Assembly: GCA_013997645.1 (NCBI GenBank)
Contig: PNKB01000026.1
Location: 1 to 39,960 of the forward strand
DNA length: 39,960 nucleotides
Reading direction: 5' to 3'
Origin: Cyanobacteria bacterium PR.3.49
Lineage (GTDB): Bacteria; Cyanobacteriota; Vampirovibrionia; Obscuribacterales; Obscuribacteraceae
Below are positions 26,368-34,416 of the stretch, in pieces (position 1 is the stretch's first letter; each line of letters starts with the position of its first letter). The notes beneath the pieces are model-generated. The model had not been told where the DNA came from. It saw only the letters and a program-made list of their open reading frames with translations, and did not search any database. Made by a program: the position numbers and the translations under genes.

Positions 26368-26381
26368 CACCATATACGGTG
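26368..26381. promoter_or_regulatory. Palindromic operator candidate before the cysteine hydrolase
   Basis: CACCATATACGGTG differs at one base from CACCATATATGGTG at 32177-32190. It lies about 50 bp before the hydrolase start, where a repressor could act. Confidence 0.4.
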
Positions 26382-26418
26382 CTACGCTGGGCACGCTCTG
26401 AATATTCTACAAGAAGTT

Positions 26419-27228
26419 TTATCGATTGGCCTGAGCTTTGTCTTCGCTGCTCTTCTCTTTTTTCTTCTTGGTCTTCTCTTTTTGCAGACTGTACTTGACG
26501 GCTACTATGGTCACATTGTCGGGGGCTCCGCCGTCCAGGGTGGACTTGAGCAGTGCGTCGCAAATTTCTTTGGGCGTATCTAGACCCTTGAGTTCGTTGA
26601 AAATCGCCTCTTCATCGAGAACGGCCGAAAGTCCGTCCGTCGAAAGAATGATCAGGTCGTCCGGATGCAGTTCTACCGGAGTGCGATCGATTTCTACCTT
26701 GCCGGAATGACCGACGCAGCGAGTCAGATAATGTCGAAACGGACTGTTTTTAAACTGCTCCGGAGTCAGCTGCCCTTTGAGAACCATTTCCATTACCACC
26801 GAGTGGTCCTGAGTGAGGACAGTGGTGACGCCGTCTCTGATTAAGTAAGCTCGAGAGTCCCCCACGTGGGCTATCTGCAGCGTATTGGCCTCAGTTTGAA
26901 CGGCAGCAACGATGGTTGTGCCCATGTTTTGGACCGATTCGTCTTGGGATGCCGCCGTAAAAACACTTTGATTAGCGTTGGCAACCGCGTCCACCAGCCA
27001 TTCCTGAACTGCTTCCCGGTCTTCGAAATCCGGTAAACCGTCCTTCCACCGGGCCTCGACAGCATCGACGGCCAGTTTGCTGGCCCGGGCGCCACCTTTC
27101 AGACCGCCCATCCCGTCAGCTACGACGAAAACCCTCATGTCCGGGCTGATGTAGTAATTGTCTTGATTCTCAGATCGATGCAGCCCGCGGTCAGTTACGG
27201 CCGCTACGCTCCATGCCAACTTTGTCAT
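26419..27228 (-). CDS. PP2C-family Ser/Thr protein phosphatase
   Basis: ATG 27228 was preferred to 27267 because GGGAG lies 6 bp upstream. The 269-residue product has all the family motifs: RSENQDN (18-24), VADGMGG (36-42, with metal-binding D38), G-T-T-I-V-A-A, H-V-G-D-S-R-A-Y, L-S-T-D-G-L and D-N-V-T-I-V. The C-terminal about 20 residues are Lys/Glu-rich and probably disordered. No membrane segment is present, unlike some PstP-type phosphatases. It is a likely partner of the Hanks-type kinase at 20190-22460, inferred from family and distance (about 4 kb), not from an operon. Confidence 0.92.
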   Translation of the reverse strand: MTKLAWSVAAVTDRGLHRSENQDNYYISPDMRVFVVADGMGGLKGGARASKLAVDAVEARWKDGLPDFEDREAVQEWLVDAVANANQSVFTAASQDESVQNMGTTIVAAVQTEANTLQIAHVGDSRAYLIRDGVTTVLTQDHSVVMEMVLKGQLTPEQFKNSPFRHYLTRCVGHSGKVEIDRTPVELHPDDLIILSTDGLSAVLDEEAIFNELKGLDTPKEICDALLKSTLDGGAPDNVTIVAVKYSLQKEKTKKKKEKSSEDKAQANR

Positions 27229-27327
27229 CAACCACTCCCGACGAGTCTCTGTCAGGGCGTCCGCCAAAACGCCTTTTTAGGTTTATTCCCAGAATCAAAA
27301 CAAATCTCCTCACCCAAAGAGGGCATT

Positions 27328-28488
27328 TCACGGTCTTTCAGTTGCTGATAAAAATTCAGTTCTTTTGCGTTTCTCACCCTCGAAAAAGCGTGGGTAGGTT
27401 TCTATGAAAATTCTTGAATGGCTGAACCATTCCTTTTCTGCAAGCTTTGCGCACACCTTTTTAAGGGACTTGACCTCAGGATATGGCGGAATGCCGAGCT
27501 CTCCAATAGCCCATTCTTCTCCAATCAGTAAAGGTCCGTTTTGGTTGCCGTAATCTACCGCCGCGCTTACTGCTGCCGGCAGTTTTTCCGCGTCCTTGCG
27601 GTCTACTTCTATTCTCAAAACAGGGCAATTTCCCGAATACAATGCCGCCGATAGATAGTTGTCCCAAAGTCCGAAAAAATTTAAAACGGGAAGAAACGTG
27701 AAAAGGAGCAAGGCGACCACCTTTTGAGGAGAATCCGGGCGAAGCAGATCGCCGTATCCGTCCTGCCCTTTGCGGACAAACAATACCCAGACAAGCAAAG
27801 CCATGCCAATATTCCATGGCCAAATTACGGCATTCCAGTTTTGTTGTGCGAGCAGCCAAAGCGTTACTCCATGGAATGCGATGGCCGCATAGGCTCCGTA
27901 TCTGCTTGTTGCCTTAAAGGCAAGAAGCACGGCCAGACTGGATTCGAGAACAGCCAGAGGCAGCCCGATCACATATCCCATGATGGGCTCCATCGTCGGA
28001 ATCGTTTTTTCCAGCATCACGGGAATGACGGTTTGGCAAAAACTGACATTGATCTTCTGCAGGCCGGCAAACAAGTAAGTTCCAATGATGCAGATTCTAA
28101 GGGCATTGAGTATGCTCGAAACTGATTGAGAACCGCACGACGCGCCCAGTAAAAGCATAATCGTAAAAAGATAAAGCCACGGCTGCAGCCTGGTCTGATC
28201 GAGCAAAATTGTTGCTGCGCTTGCAACTAAGAAGATTGTCGCCAGAAGTTTTTTGCGAGCAATAAAATTGAAGGCGATGAGAGACAGGATCATAATGCCG
28301 TAGAGAAGCGACTCAAAAACGGTCGGCACCGAAAAGCTATCGAATACGGGTATGCGTGGATATGTTCTTGCCTCGAAAATCCAGCCTCGTTGCGCCACTA
28401 TCAAAGAGGCAATGAGGGACGCGCTAATGAGGCTCATGCACACTGCCAGAGTGTCTAAATTTGATTCGTGCTTGCCTTCGTTTTGCAC
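27328..28488 (-). CDS. Polytopic membrane protein, possibly HTTM-like
   Basis: The 386-residue product starts at GTG and has about eight to ten membrane segments in its first 290 residues, followed by a soluble C-terminal part (about 290-386). The segments I-G-T-Y-L-F-A-G-L-Q-K-I and L-D-Q-T-R-L-Q-P-W resemble those of HTTM/DoxX-like proteins, but I cannot assign it firmly. HTTM proteins include the vitamin K-dependent gamma-carboxylase group; there is no evidence of that activity here. It lies 99 bp upstream of the PP2C start on the same strand, so its promoter could serve both genes. Confidence 0.7.
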   Translation of the reverse strand: MQNEGKHESNLDTLAVCMSLISASLIASLIVAQRGWIFEARTYPRIPVFDSFSVPTVFESLLYGIMILSLIAFNFIARKKLLATIFLVASAATILLDQTRLQPWLYLFTIMLLLGASCGSQSVSSILNALRICIIGTYLFAGLQKINVSFCQTVIPVMLEKTIPTMEPIMGYVIGLPLAVLESSLAVLLAFKATSRYGAYAAIAFHGVTLWLLAQQNWNAVIWPWNIGMALLVWVLFVRKGQDGYGDLLRPDSPQKVVALLLFTFLPVLNFFGLWDNYLSAALYSGNCPVLRIEVDRKDAEKLPAAVSAAVDYGNQNGPLLIGEEWAIGELGIPPYPEVKSLKKVCAKLAEKEWFSHSRIFIETYPRFFEGEKRKRTEFLSATERP

Positions 28489-28666
28489 GCGACCACCGCG
28501 TTAGGTGTTGTAAGTATCAATATTCGCTGCTGATGAGGAAAGTTTAGCCGAGCAGTTTTGCAGACAGGGCGTGGATCATTAGTCTGCATTCGGGAACATC
28601 TTTCGTTTTTCATCGACAATCAATTCATGTTCTTGTGTAGATCCGATTTGTTTTTGTCCCTGCCTA

Positions 28667-28672
28667 TATAAT
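28667..28672 (+). promoter_or_regulatory. Consensus -10 element of the MFS gene
   Basis: TATAAT lies 23 bp before the ATG at 28696. No good -35 was found at 16-18 bp, so an activator may be needed, or the match is due to chance. Confidence 0.35.
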
Positions 28673-28695
28673 GACCGCTAGAATAGCCGCAAGTA

Positions 28696-30069
28696 ATGAG
28701 TAAAGCGCCTGCAGTAGTGAGAGAAAAGAGCGTGGAATCCGGAGGCGGCGCGCCCATTAGTGGGAAGCATGGTCGGGCGACCAAGGGTGAAATTGCTGCA
28801 TGGGCCGCCTATGACATCGCCAATGCCACCTATGGAACAGTCGTTGCCACCGCTGTTTACAACGCCTATTTTGTTGATGTCATTTGCGGGCAGACGGCAG
28901 CCGGAAAGGAATTGGGCACTTCCCTTCTTTCGGTCATCATCATTCCCGTATCGGCACTTGTGATCGTGCTGACGGCACCGGTTTTGGGCACTATCGTCGA
29001 TGCGACCGCCTCCAAGAAAAGAATGCTTTTCTTTACGACTTTGCTCTGCATCATCTGTACGGCAACTCTCAGCATGGTCCAGCCGGGTCAGGTTTGGCCG
29101 GCGGTTGTCGCACTGACTCTGGCGAATATCTTTTTTGGAACGGGCGAGGATTTGATCGCATCTTTCTTGCCTGAGCTTGCCACTCAAGAAAATATGGGCA
29201 AGGTCTCGGCGATAGGATGGACGGCAGGCTATGTCGGAAGTTTGATTGCGCTCGGATTGTGCCACTATTATTTCAGTTGGGCCAAAGCACAGGGGCAAGT
29301 GCAGACAGAGTACGTGCCATTCTCGATGCTGCTTTGTGCAGTTTTGTTCTTCCTCTTTTCGCTGCCCACTTTTCTTTTCCTGAAGGAGAGAGCCACTCCC
29401 CAGCACGATGTTGCCGGCCAAAATTATTTTGCAATTGCGTTTAAACGCCTCAAGCACACACTCGATCATGCCCGGCATTATCGCGATTTGCTGAATTTCC
29501 TTCTCACACTCTTTGTTTACAGTTGCGGCAGCACTGCAGTCATTCACCTTGCTTCCGTCTATGCGCAACAAGTTCTGCACTTCACTTCGTCAGAATCGGT
29601 AATGATGATTCTTGTGGTCAGCGTCACCGCTTCTATTGGCGCCTGTCTTTTCGGTGTACTCCAAGATCGAATCGGGGCAATCAAAACCCTGGCGATTACC
29701 TTGAGCATTTGGACTGTGGCCATCATCATTGCTTGTTTGGCTACGGAAAAATTGCATCTCTGGATAGCCGCTAATTTTGTCGGTATCGCAATGGGAGCGA
29801 CCGGTTCGGCAGGTCGCGCTCTGGTGGCGCAATTCTCTCCAGCAGGGCGCTCCGGCGAATTTCTCGGACTGTGGGGCATGGCGCACAAACTGGCTACATG
29901 CGTCGGCGCAGTGACATTCGGTGCCGTCAACTTTTTCACAGGAAACAATTATCGAGTAGCGCTGTTTTCCTGCGGAGTATTCTTCGTAGCCGGTTTGATT
30001 CTTTTATGGCGTGTGGACGAGAAGCGCGGTCGTCTGGCGGCTCAAGTAGATGCAGACGTGCCGGTTTAG
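28696..30069 (+). CDS. UMF1/Atg22-like MFS transporter
   Basis: The 457-residue product has about 12 membrane segments. Near the start, A-A-W-A-A-Y-D-I-A-N-A-T-Y matches the W-x-x-Y-D-x-A-N-x-x-Y signature of the UMF1/Atg22-like MFS group. A-S-K-K-R follows the second or third helix, as in the MFS loop motif. Family members are poorly characterised exporters; vacuolar Atg22 releases amino acids. The substrate here is unknown. It is transcribed away from the HTTM-like gene and converges with the next one, which ends 23 bp away. Confidence 0.87.
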   Translation: MSKAPAVVREKSVESGGGAPISGKHGRATKGEIAAWAAYDIANATYGTVVATAVYNAYFVDVICGQTAAGKELGTSLLSVIIIPVSALVIVLTAPVLGTIVDATASKKRMLFFTTLLCIICTATLSMVQPGQVWPAVVALTLANIFFGTGEDLIASFLPELATQENMGKVSAIGWTAGYVGSLIALGLCHYYFSWAKAQGQVQTEYVPFSMLLCAVLFFLFSLPTFLFLKERATPQHDVAGQNYFAIAFKRLKHTLDHARHYRDLLNFLLTLFVYSCGSTAVIHLASVYAQQVLHFTSSESVMMILVVSVTASIGACLFGVLQDRIGAIKTLAITLSIWTVAIIIACLATEKLHLWIAANFVGIAMGATGSAGRALVAQFSPAGRSGEFLGLWGMAHKLATCVGAVTFGAVNFFTGNNYRVALFSCGVFFVAGLILLWRVDEKRGRLAAQVDADVPV

Positions 30070-30092
30070 CCTTATGACCTATGCCTCCTAGA

Positions 30093-31325
30093 TTATGGTT
30101 TTTCTGTGTATTTGTCGTAGAGTTTGGCGATGACGTGCGCGCCGGTGACGACAGCGAATTTCGTGCCCAGACCGTATCTTGTAAGAAGAATAGCCGGTGA
30201 AGCCAAATCGGCTGTCCAGGTCACCATTGACGGCCCGTGTTTTGTATCAATTACAAGGTCGACGGCTGTATTGGCTACCCACGCGCCTGCCAGCGTGCCG
30301 ATATTTTTGAAGACCAGATTGCTATTAGCCATTTTGGTTGATTCGAATGACTTCAAGACTTTGGTTGCTTCGTCCGTAAAGGCACTGCCCGCCGCGTCAA
30401 ATCTGGCTGCCTGAGCCCCAAGTTTTTCTGCCTGGATAAACGGCATACTTTGCAGATTGGTAGGCAAACTGAGCAATTTTGGTCCCTGCGTCGGAGGCCA
30501 GTTGACGGTGAGAGTGTCACGCAAGTTGATCAAGCTCATATATCGCTCCGCTGCCACGCGATCGGCTGCGGCTAGTTTGCCTAATTCCCAGTGATTGGGA
30601 ACCATGATCTTTCCTGAGCCATTGACTTTTGGAATCCCGGAAGTGTTGAAGATCTCGGAAGGATAATTCTTCGCCATTGCCTCCATCGCCACTTCGGCAC
30701 TCTGAATCGGATTCTTGAGGCTAGTTAAAAGACCGTCTCTGGCTACCTGGAAGTTTTGCACAGTGGCTGGCGTAACCAGTTTTGTGTTGGCGAGTTGAAG
30801 CTCAAGAGCGGCTGTTCGTTGCGCCTGGTCTCGATGTATGAAGTATGCCGCTGACCCGATGCGCGCCATTGATTCAAACATACTGTTGGCGCGCTCTGAT
30901 GTTTCGCTTACATAAGGAGAGTTGAGGTCGGTTTGTTTGACAGGTTGGCTGCCGTAGACCATGGGCTCTGAAGGAGACGGTGGATGATAAGGAAGGCGAG
31001 GCAAATTGCCGGCGGGTGCAGGCAGGCGGTCCTTGACCCCGGGATAGTTCTGCACGGTAGTTTGTCTGTAGCCGGCATCGGGATTACCGATCTCGCCCGG
31101 CTGAAACATATGGCCGGACTGCGGGCTTGCTTGTACGCCAACTTTTGCACGTTCGCCAAATTGGGGATTCATCAAAAGAGGAAAAGCATTCCCCTGTGAC
31201 TGCGCCGCCCTCACTAAAGGTTTCTGCTCGAACAAAACCGACGCCCCGTCTAGGGCAAATGTATGTGCGTCAAATTGGCTGGCGCGAGCCGGCGAACTGT
31301 ATTCGCCATGGTCGAATTGACCCAT
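30093..31325 (-). CDS. Protein of unknown function (410 residues)
   Basis: Not recognised. The first about 150 residues are Gln/Pro/Ser-rich and probably disordered. Residues 150-350 are mainly helical and charged. The last about 70 residues have two hydrophobic stretches (L-A-G-A-W-V-A-N-T-A-V-D-L and F-A-V-V-T-G-A-H-V-I-A), possibly membrane-interacting. No signal peptide is present. The ATG has only a weak GAGAA-type ribosome site. It is a single-gene unit, divergent from the exported protein at 31527, with about 200 bp between starts. A disordered head with a hydrophobic tail resembles some effector-like proteins, but no effector claim can be supported. Confidence 0.65.
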   Translation of the reverse strand: MGQFDHGEYSSPARASQFDAHTFALDGASVLFEQKPLVRAAQSQGNAFPLLMNPQFGERAKVGVQASPQSGHMFQPGEIGNPDAGYRQTTVQNYPGVKDRLPAPAGNLPRLPYHPPSPSEPMVYGSQPVKQTDLNSPYVSETSERANSMFESMARIGSAAYFIHRDQAQRTAALELQLANTKLVTPATVQNFQVARDGLLTSLKNPIQSAEVAMEAMAKNYPSEIFNTSGIPKVNGSGKIMVPNHWELGKLAAADRVAAERYMSLINLRDTLTVNWPPTQGPKLLSLPTNLQSMPFIQAEKLGAQAARFDAAGSAFTDEATKVLKSFESTKMANSNLVFKNIGTLAGAWVANTAVDLVIDTKHGPSMVTWTADLASPAILLTRYGLGTKFAVVTGAHVIAKLYDKYTEKP

Positions 31326-31526
31326 ATGAAATTTCTCGGGAGATAGAGAGAGTGACTAAACTATAGGAGCGCGGGGTGACCATGCAAAGGGTAGGATTAC
31401 GAGCACCCCAAAATTTGTTGCGGTTTTTGATTAACCCTGGACGAAGCGAGTTAATAATCGGGCTTGGTGGATAATAGAATGCGTCGGGCATTTTCCGGCG
31501 AACAGGCAATGCCACTGGAGACGATT

Positions 31527-32156
31527 ATGCGGTTTGAAAAATTGACCAGTCTTTTTTGTGCGGCTTTAGCTTTTGGAAGCCTTCAGACCATATCTTTGCC
31601 GGTCTTAGCAGACCCTGCCGAAAGCACGGCTCCAGTCCCAGGCGGAGCCACGGCGCCTGCCGGTGATGTTAAGGTCCAAATCGAGTCTATGGTCACCGAA
31701 GGACCTCTATATGAGCAAAGAGGACTTCTTCTCAAACGGATTAATGCTGCCAAGGCACAAGGTATTGGCATTGCTGGTTATCTCAGTGCATTTAAGTATG
31801 TCGAGGAAATGGCTAAGACCAACGTAGCAGAAGACAAAATCAAAGAAAGAATTGCTGCCGTAAACAAAGGCTTGGATGAGCAAGCTAAACGTGCAGTGGA
31901 TTTGAAAAATCGCCCACCAGCGACAACATATGACGGCGGTCCGGCAGTTGCCGATTCCGCTGACAAACACGGTGGTAACCCCAGTGCCAGTGACATTGCC
32001 TCGCAGCTCAAAGGACAAAATCCGGACAGCCTCATCGATAAATTGAAAGCCAAGTACGGTGACAAAATTCCTGAGGGTACCGATATTGAAGCGCTCAAGA
32101 AAAAGTTCATGGGCGACGATCGGGGCAAAGAACTGCTAAAACGCTTCCAGCCTTAG
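31527..32156 (+). CDS. Exported small helical protein
   Basis: ATG 31527 was chosen because GGAG lies 7 bp upstream and the signal peptide then starts properly; an earlier in-frame TTG at 31464 is less likely. The 209-residue product has a signal peptide cut near V-L-A-D (about residue 27-28). The rest is hydrophilic: a helical region (about 50-120) of charged Lys/Glu heptads, a short Pro/Gly-rich linker, and a second helical part ending in L-L-K-R-F-Q-P. No family is recognised. It is probably periplasmic. The region after it holds the large inverted repeats described at 32176-32259. Confidence 0.7.
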   Translation: MRFEKLTSLFCAALAFGSLQTISLPVLADPAESTAPVPGGATAPAGDVKVQIESMVTEGPLYEQRGLLLKRINAAKAQGIGIAGYLSAFKYVEEMAKTNVAEDKIKERIAAVNKGLDEQAKRAVDLKNRPPATTYDGGPAVADSADKHGGNPSASDIASQLKGQNPDSLIDKLKAKYGDKIPEGTDIEALKKKFMGDDRGKELLKRFQP

Positions 32157-32175
32157 CGCTGCGGGCTGAATTGAT

Positions 32176-32191
32176 GCACCATATATGGTGC
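32176..32191. repeat. Perfect 16 bp palindrome GCACCATATATGGTGC
   Basis: Perfectly self-complementary, and its inner 14 bases match the site at 26368 with one change. It is a likely operator or a structured end; no T-tract follows. Confidence 0.6.
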
Positions 32192-32201
32192 GATGGAAAA
32201 A

Positions 32202-32259
32202 CACATTTTCATAAATATGGTTCTAAACCGACTGAGAACCGTATTTAGAAAGAAATGTG
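32202..32259. repeat. Long imperfect inverted repeat before the replication-relaxation gene
   Basis: Arms AAATATGGTTCT (32213-32224) and AGAACCGTATTT (32235-32246) pair at 11 of 12 positions around a 10-base loop. An outer stem, CACATTT (32202-32208) with AAATGTG (32253-32259), extends it. It is not followed by a T-tract, so it is not a normal terminator. Confidence 0.6.
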
Positions 32260-32408
32260 AAAGCGAATCGTGGCCACTGTGCTAAGACAGTCTGGAAATT
32301 TACTTGCAAATCGGCCTTTCTAATCGTCCTTAGTCTACAATTATTTTAGGGGTAGTAATCCGGACGTTGTCAGACGGCCGTATCGCTTTCCCAATTTAGG
32401 AATCCCAA

Positions 32409-32435
32409 ATGACCGTAGGTATCCAAAATGACTGA
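32409..32435 (+). CDS. Possible 8-codon leader peptide
   Basis: An ATG at 32409 opens an 8-residue frame whose stop codon (32433-32435) lies just inside the start of the next gene (ATG at 32428). It could couple translation, but so short a frame is easily a chance event. Confidence 0.2.
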   Translation: MTVGIQND

Positions 32436-33267
32436 CAAAACGGCCCGATCCAAGCCCAAACGTAAAAGCCTGGTTTTAATGGAGCGTGACATCTGGGCTC
32501 TCGTACAGCTTTACCTTCATCGGACCATCAGTTCCAGTCAGTTAGCCAGGCTGTGCTTTCCTGACATCAGCTATGAGACTGCTCGCAAGCGATTGAGAAG
32601 GCTGCAGCAAGCCGGATTTACCGGTTCGTCGTCGAGCGGTCGTATGGAAGGTCGTGGCAGACCGGAGTTGATTTATTTTTTGACGACTCAAGGTGCCAAG
32701 TCTCTCGAGCAACATCGCGGCATCTCCTGGGAAACCATTCCTACCGGTCCGCCCCACACCTACCATAAAGAGCATTTCCTGCGTCTTGTCGATGTCAGGC
32801 TGGCAATGTTGGATGCCGAGCAACGCGGATTAATTCAAAATCTTGAGTTTACGACCGGGCGCGAATTCTGGCGCGAATTGTCAGGCGACTTGACCAGTGT
32901 CGATGAACAGGCGGACGCCACCATAGCTTTCAGCTATCCGCACATGGAGCCGATCAAAGTTTTGCTGGAAATAGACACAGGCAATTTCAGACAAACCCGG
33001 CATTGGGAGCCCAAAATCAAAGCATTTCTCAAAACCGGATTTCCAATCTGGGTAGTAACCGGCAGTGCACCGCGCATTGTCACTTTGCGCAAATGGACTC
33101 AACCGCTGTTGGATGAAGTCGGTGTCGGCCCCGGAAAATGCGTCTTCAGTGTTTATCAAGAAATTGTCGATCGCGGCATTTTTGGCGCCGGCTGGCAGCG
33201 GACTGACGGCAGTTATACGGACCTGCGTCCAAAGACTCCAGAAGGGCAGCGCATCCCTCCCGGTTAA
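32428..33267 (+). CDS. Replication-relaxation family protein
   Basis: The 279-residue product has an N-terminal winged-helix-like part (about residues 18-85) with the pattern R-D-I-W-A-L-V-Q-L-Y-L-H-R then S-Q-L-A-R-L-C-F and A-R-K-R-L-R-R-L, which matches the Replic_Relax family. The C-terminal part has mixed strands (V-L-L-E-I-D-T-G-N, then P-I-W-V-V-T-G-S), reminiscent of a nuclease-like fold, though no catalytic set can be named. Family members are tied to plasmid replication and DNA relaxation. Its presence in a window with T4SS-like genes is suggestive, but it lies 17 kb from them. The long inverted repeat upstream may be its binding site (inference). Confidence 0.72.
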   Translation: MTDKTARSKPKRKSLVLMERDIWALVQLYLHRTISSSQLARLCFPDISYETARKRLRRLQQAGFTGSSSSGRMEGRGRPELIYFLTTQGAKSLEQHRGISWETIPTGPPHTYHKEHFLRLVDVRLAMLDAEQRGLIQNLEFTTGREFWRELSGDLTSVDEQADATIAFSYPHMEPIKVLLEIDTGNFRQTRHWEPKIKAFLKTGFPIWVVTGSAPRIVTLRKWTQPLLDEVGVGPGKCVFSVYQEIVDRGIFGAGWQRTDGSYTDLRPKTPEGQRIPPG

Positions 33268-33299
33268 GCAGTATCGAATGTGGTATCACCGATAAGTGC

Positions 33300-33330
33300 G
33301 CAAACGAGCCCATTGTTTCGTTTGCTATTT
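33300..33330 (+). terminator. Possible terminator between convergent genes
   Basis: GCAAACGA / TCGTTTGC forms a perfect 8 bp stem (33300-33307 with 33318-33325), then TATTT. It overlaps the end of the ABC gene and could serve the plus-strand gene; the T-tract is poor. Confidence 0.35.
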
Positions 33331-34344
33331 AACCAATAGCTCTTCTGCAAAATGGCAGTGAGAAAAATGCTCGCTTTCGATGGCCCGCAAATCAGGAATA
33401 TCGATGCGGCACCTGTCTCTAACCATCGGGCAGCGTGTATGGAAGGTGCATCCAGGCGGCGGATTCGCGGGACTGGGCAAATCACCGGCCAGAATTATTC
33501 GTTTTGATCTGTCTACCGTTGGATCGGCAACTGGGGCGGCGCTGATTAAGGCCTTTGAGTATGGGTGAAGCGGCATATCATAAACACGATTGCACTCGCC
33601 TATCTCGGCAATTTGCCCGAGATACATCACAGCAATTCGATCGCTGATATAGCGCACCACATCCAGATTGTGTGCAATGAACAAATAAGTAAGTTTGAAT
33701 TCGCGCTTCAAATCAATCAGCAAGTTGAGTATTTGCGCTTGCACGCTTACATCCAGTGCCGAGACCGGCTCGTCCAGTACAATTACTTTCGGATTGAGTG
33801 CCAGAGCGCGTGCAATGCCGATGCGTTGTCTTTGTCCACCGGAAAATTCGTGGGGATATCTTTCCTGCATTCTTGGTGAAAGGCCGACAAGATTCAATAA
33901 ATCGGCAACCCTTTTGCTCAGGTCATTTCCTTTCAGTACTTTGTGCACTTCTAAAGGTTCCGAGATGATTTGCTTGACGGTCATGCGCGGATCGAGGCTT
34001 GCATAAGGGTTTTGAAAGACAATTTGCAGTTGTCTGCGCATTTTCTTCATTGTCTCTGCATCGCAAGTCAAAACGTTTTGACCTTGGAAAATTACGCTCC
34101 CTTCGGTGGCCGGCAAAAGGCGCAGCATCACTCGACCAAGCGTAGACTTGCCGCAGCCGGACTCTCCGACCAGTCCCAGTGTTTCACCTTCAACGATGCT
34201 CAAGTCGACACCGTCGAGTGCCTTAACTTCACCGACGCGCTTGTTGAAAAAACCTTTTCTTATCGGAAAGTGTTTTTTCAGTCCTTTGATTTCCACAATA
34301 ACGTTAGACCGGTTATTGGCAGGCGGTGAATGATCGAGGCTCAA
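33325..34344 (-). CDS. OppF/DppF-type peptide ABC transporter ATPase
   Basis: TTG 34344 was chosen: GGAG lies 8 bp upstream, while the longer frame's TTG at 34362 falls in the T-tract of a terminator. The 339-residue product has Walker A G-E-S-G-C-G-K-S-T (about 60-68), signature F-S-G-G-Q-R-Q-R, Walker B V-I-V-L-D-E-P, and the C-terminal C-T-F-H-T-R-C-P motif typical of the oligopeptide/dipeptide ATPase group. In known systems it pairs with OppD and two permeases to import peptides. None of those partners is nearby, so it is an orphan here. Confidence 0.92.
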   Translation of the reverse strand: MSLDHSPPANNRSNVIVEIKGLKKHFPIRKGFFNKRVGEVKALDGVDLSIVEGETLGLVGESGCGKSTLGRVMLRLLPATEGSVIFQGQNVLTCDAETMKKMRRQLQIVFQNPYASLDPRMTVKQIISEPLEVHKVLKGNDLSKRVADLLNLVGLSPRMQERYPHEFSGGQRQRIGIARALALNPKVIVLDEPVSALDVSVQAQILNLLIDLKREFKLTYLFIAHNLDVVRYISDRIAVMYLGQIAEIGECNRVYDMPLHPYSKALISAAPVADPTVDRSKRIILAGDLPSPANPPPGCTFHTRCPMVRDRCRIDIPDLRAIESEHFSHCHFAEELLVK

Positions 34345-34360
34345 CGAGACTGCTCCAAAC

Positions 34361-34388
34361 AAAACGTGCTGGTTATTACACCAGCACG
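34361..34388 (-). terminator. Terminator of the small membrane protein gene
   Basis: CGTGCTGG / CCAGCACG forms a perfect 8 bp stem with loop TTATTACA (plus-strand view); on the minus strand it is followed by TTTT. It separates the gene at 34417 from the ABC ATPase gene. Confidence 0.75.
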
Positions 34389-34416
34389 CTTGATTATAAG
34401 TGAACTGAGGCGAAAG

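Larger units (their letters stand above)
32157..32427. other. Intergenic region with palindrome and long inverted repeat
   Basis: This 271 bp gap holds the 16 bp palindrome at 32176-32191, the long inverted repeat at 32202-32259, and an 8-codon open frame at 32409-32435. No clear T-tract or consensus promoter was found. Confidence 0.6.

Noticed and set aside
28678..29580. Minus-strand open frame (300 codons) opposite the MFS gene
   Set aside because: Antisense to a well-supported membrane transporter, with a Cys/Arg-rich, unpatterned product.
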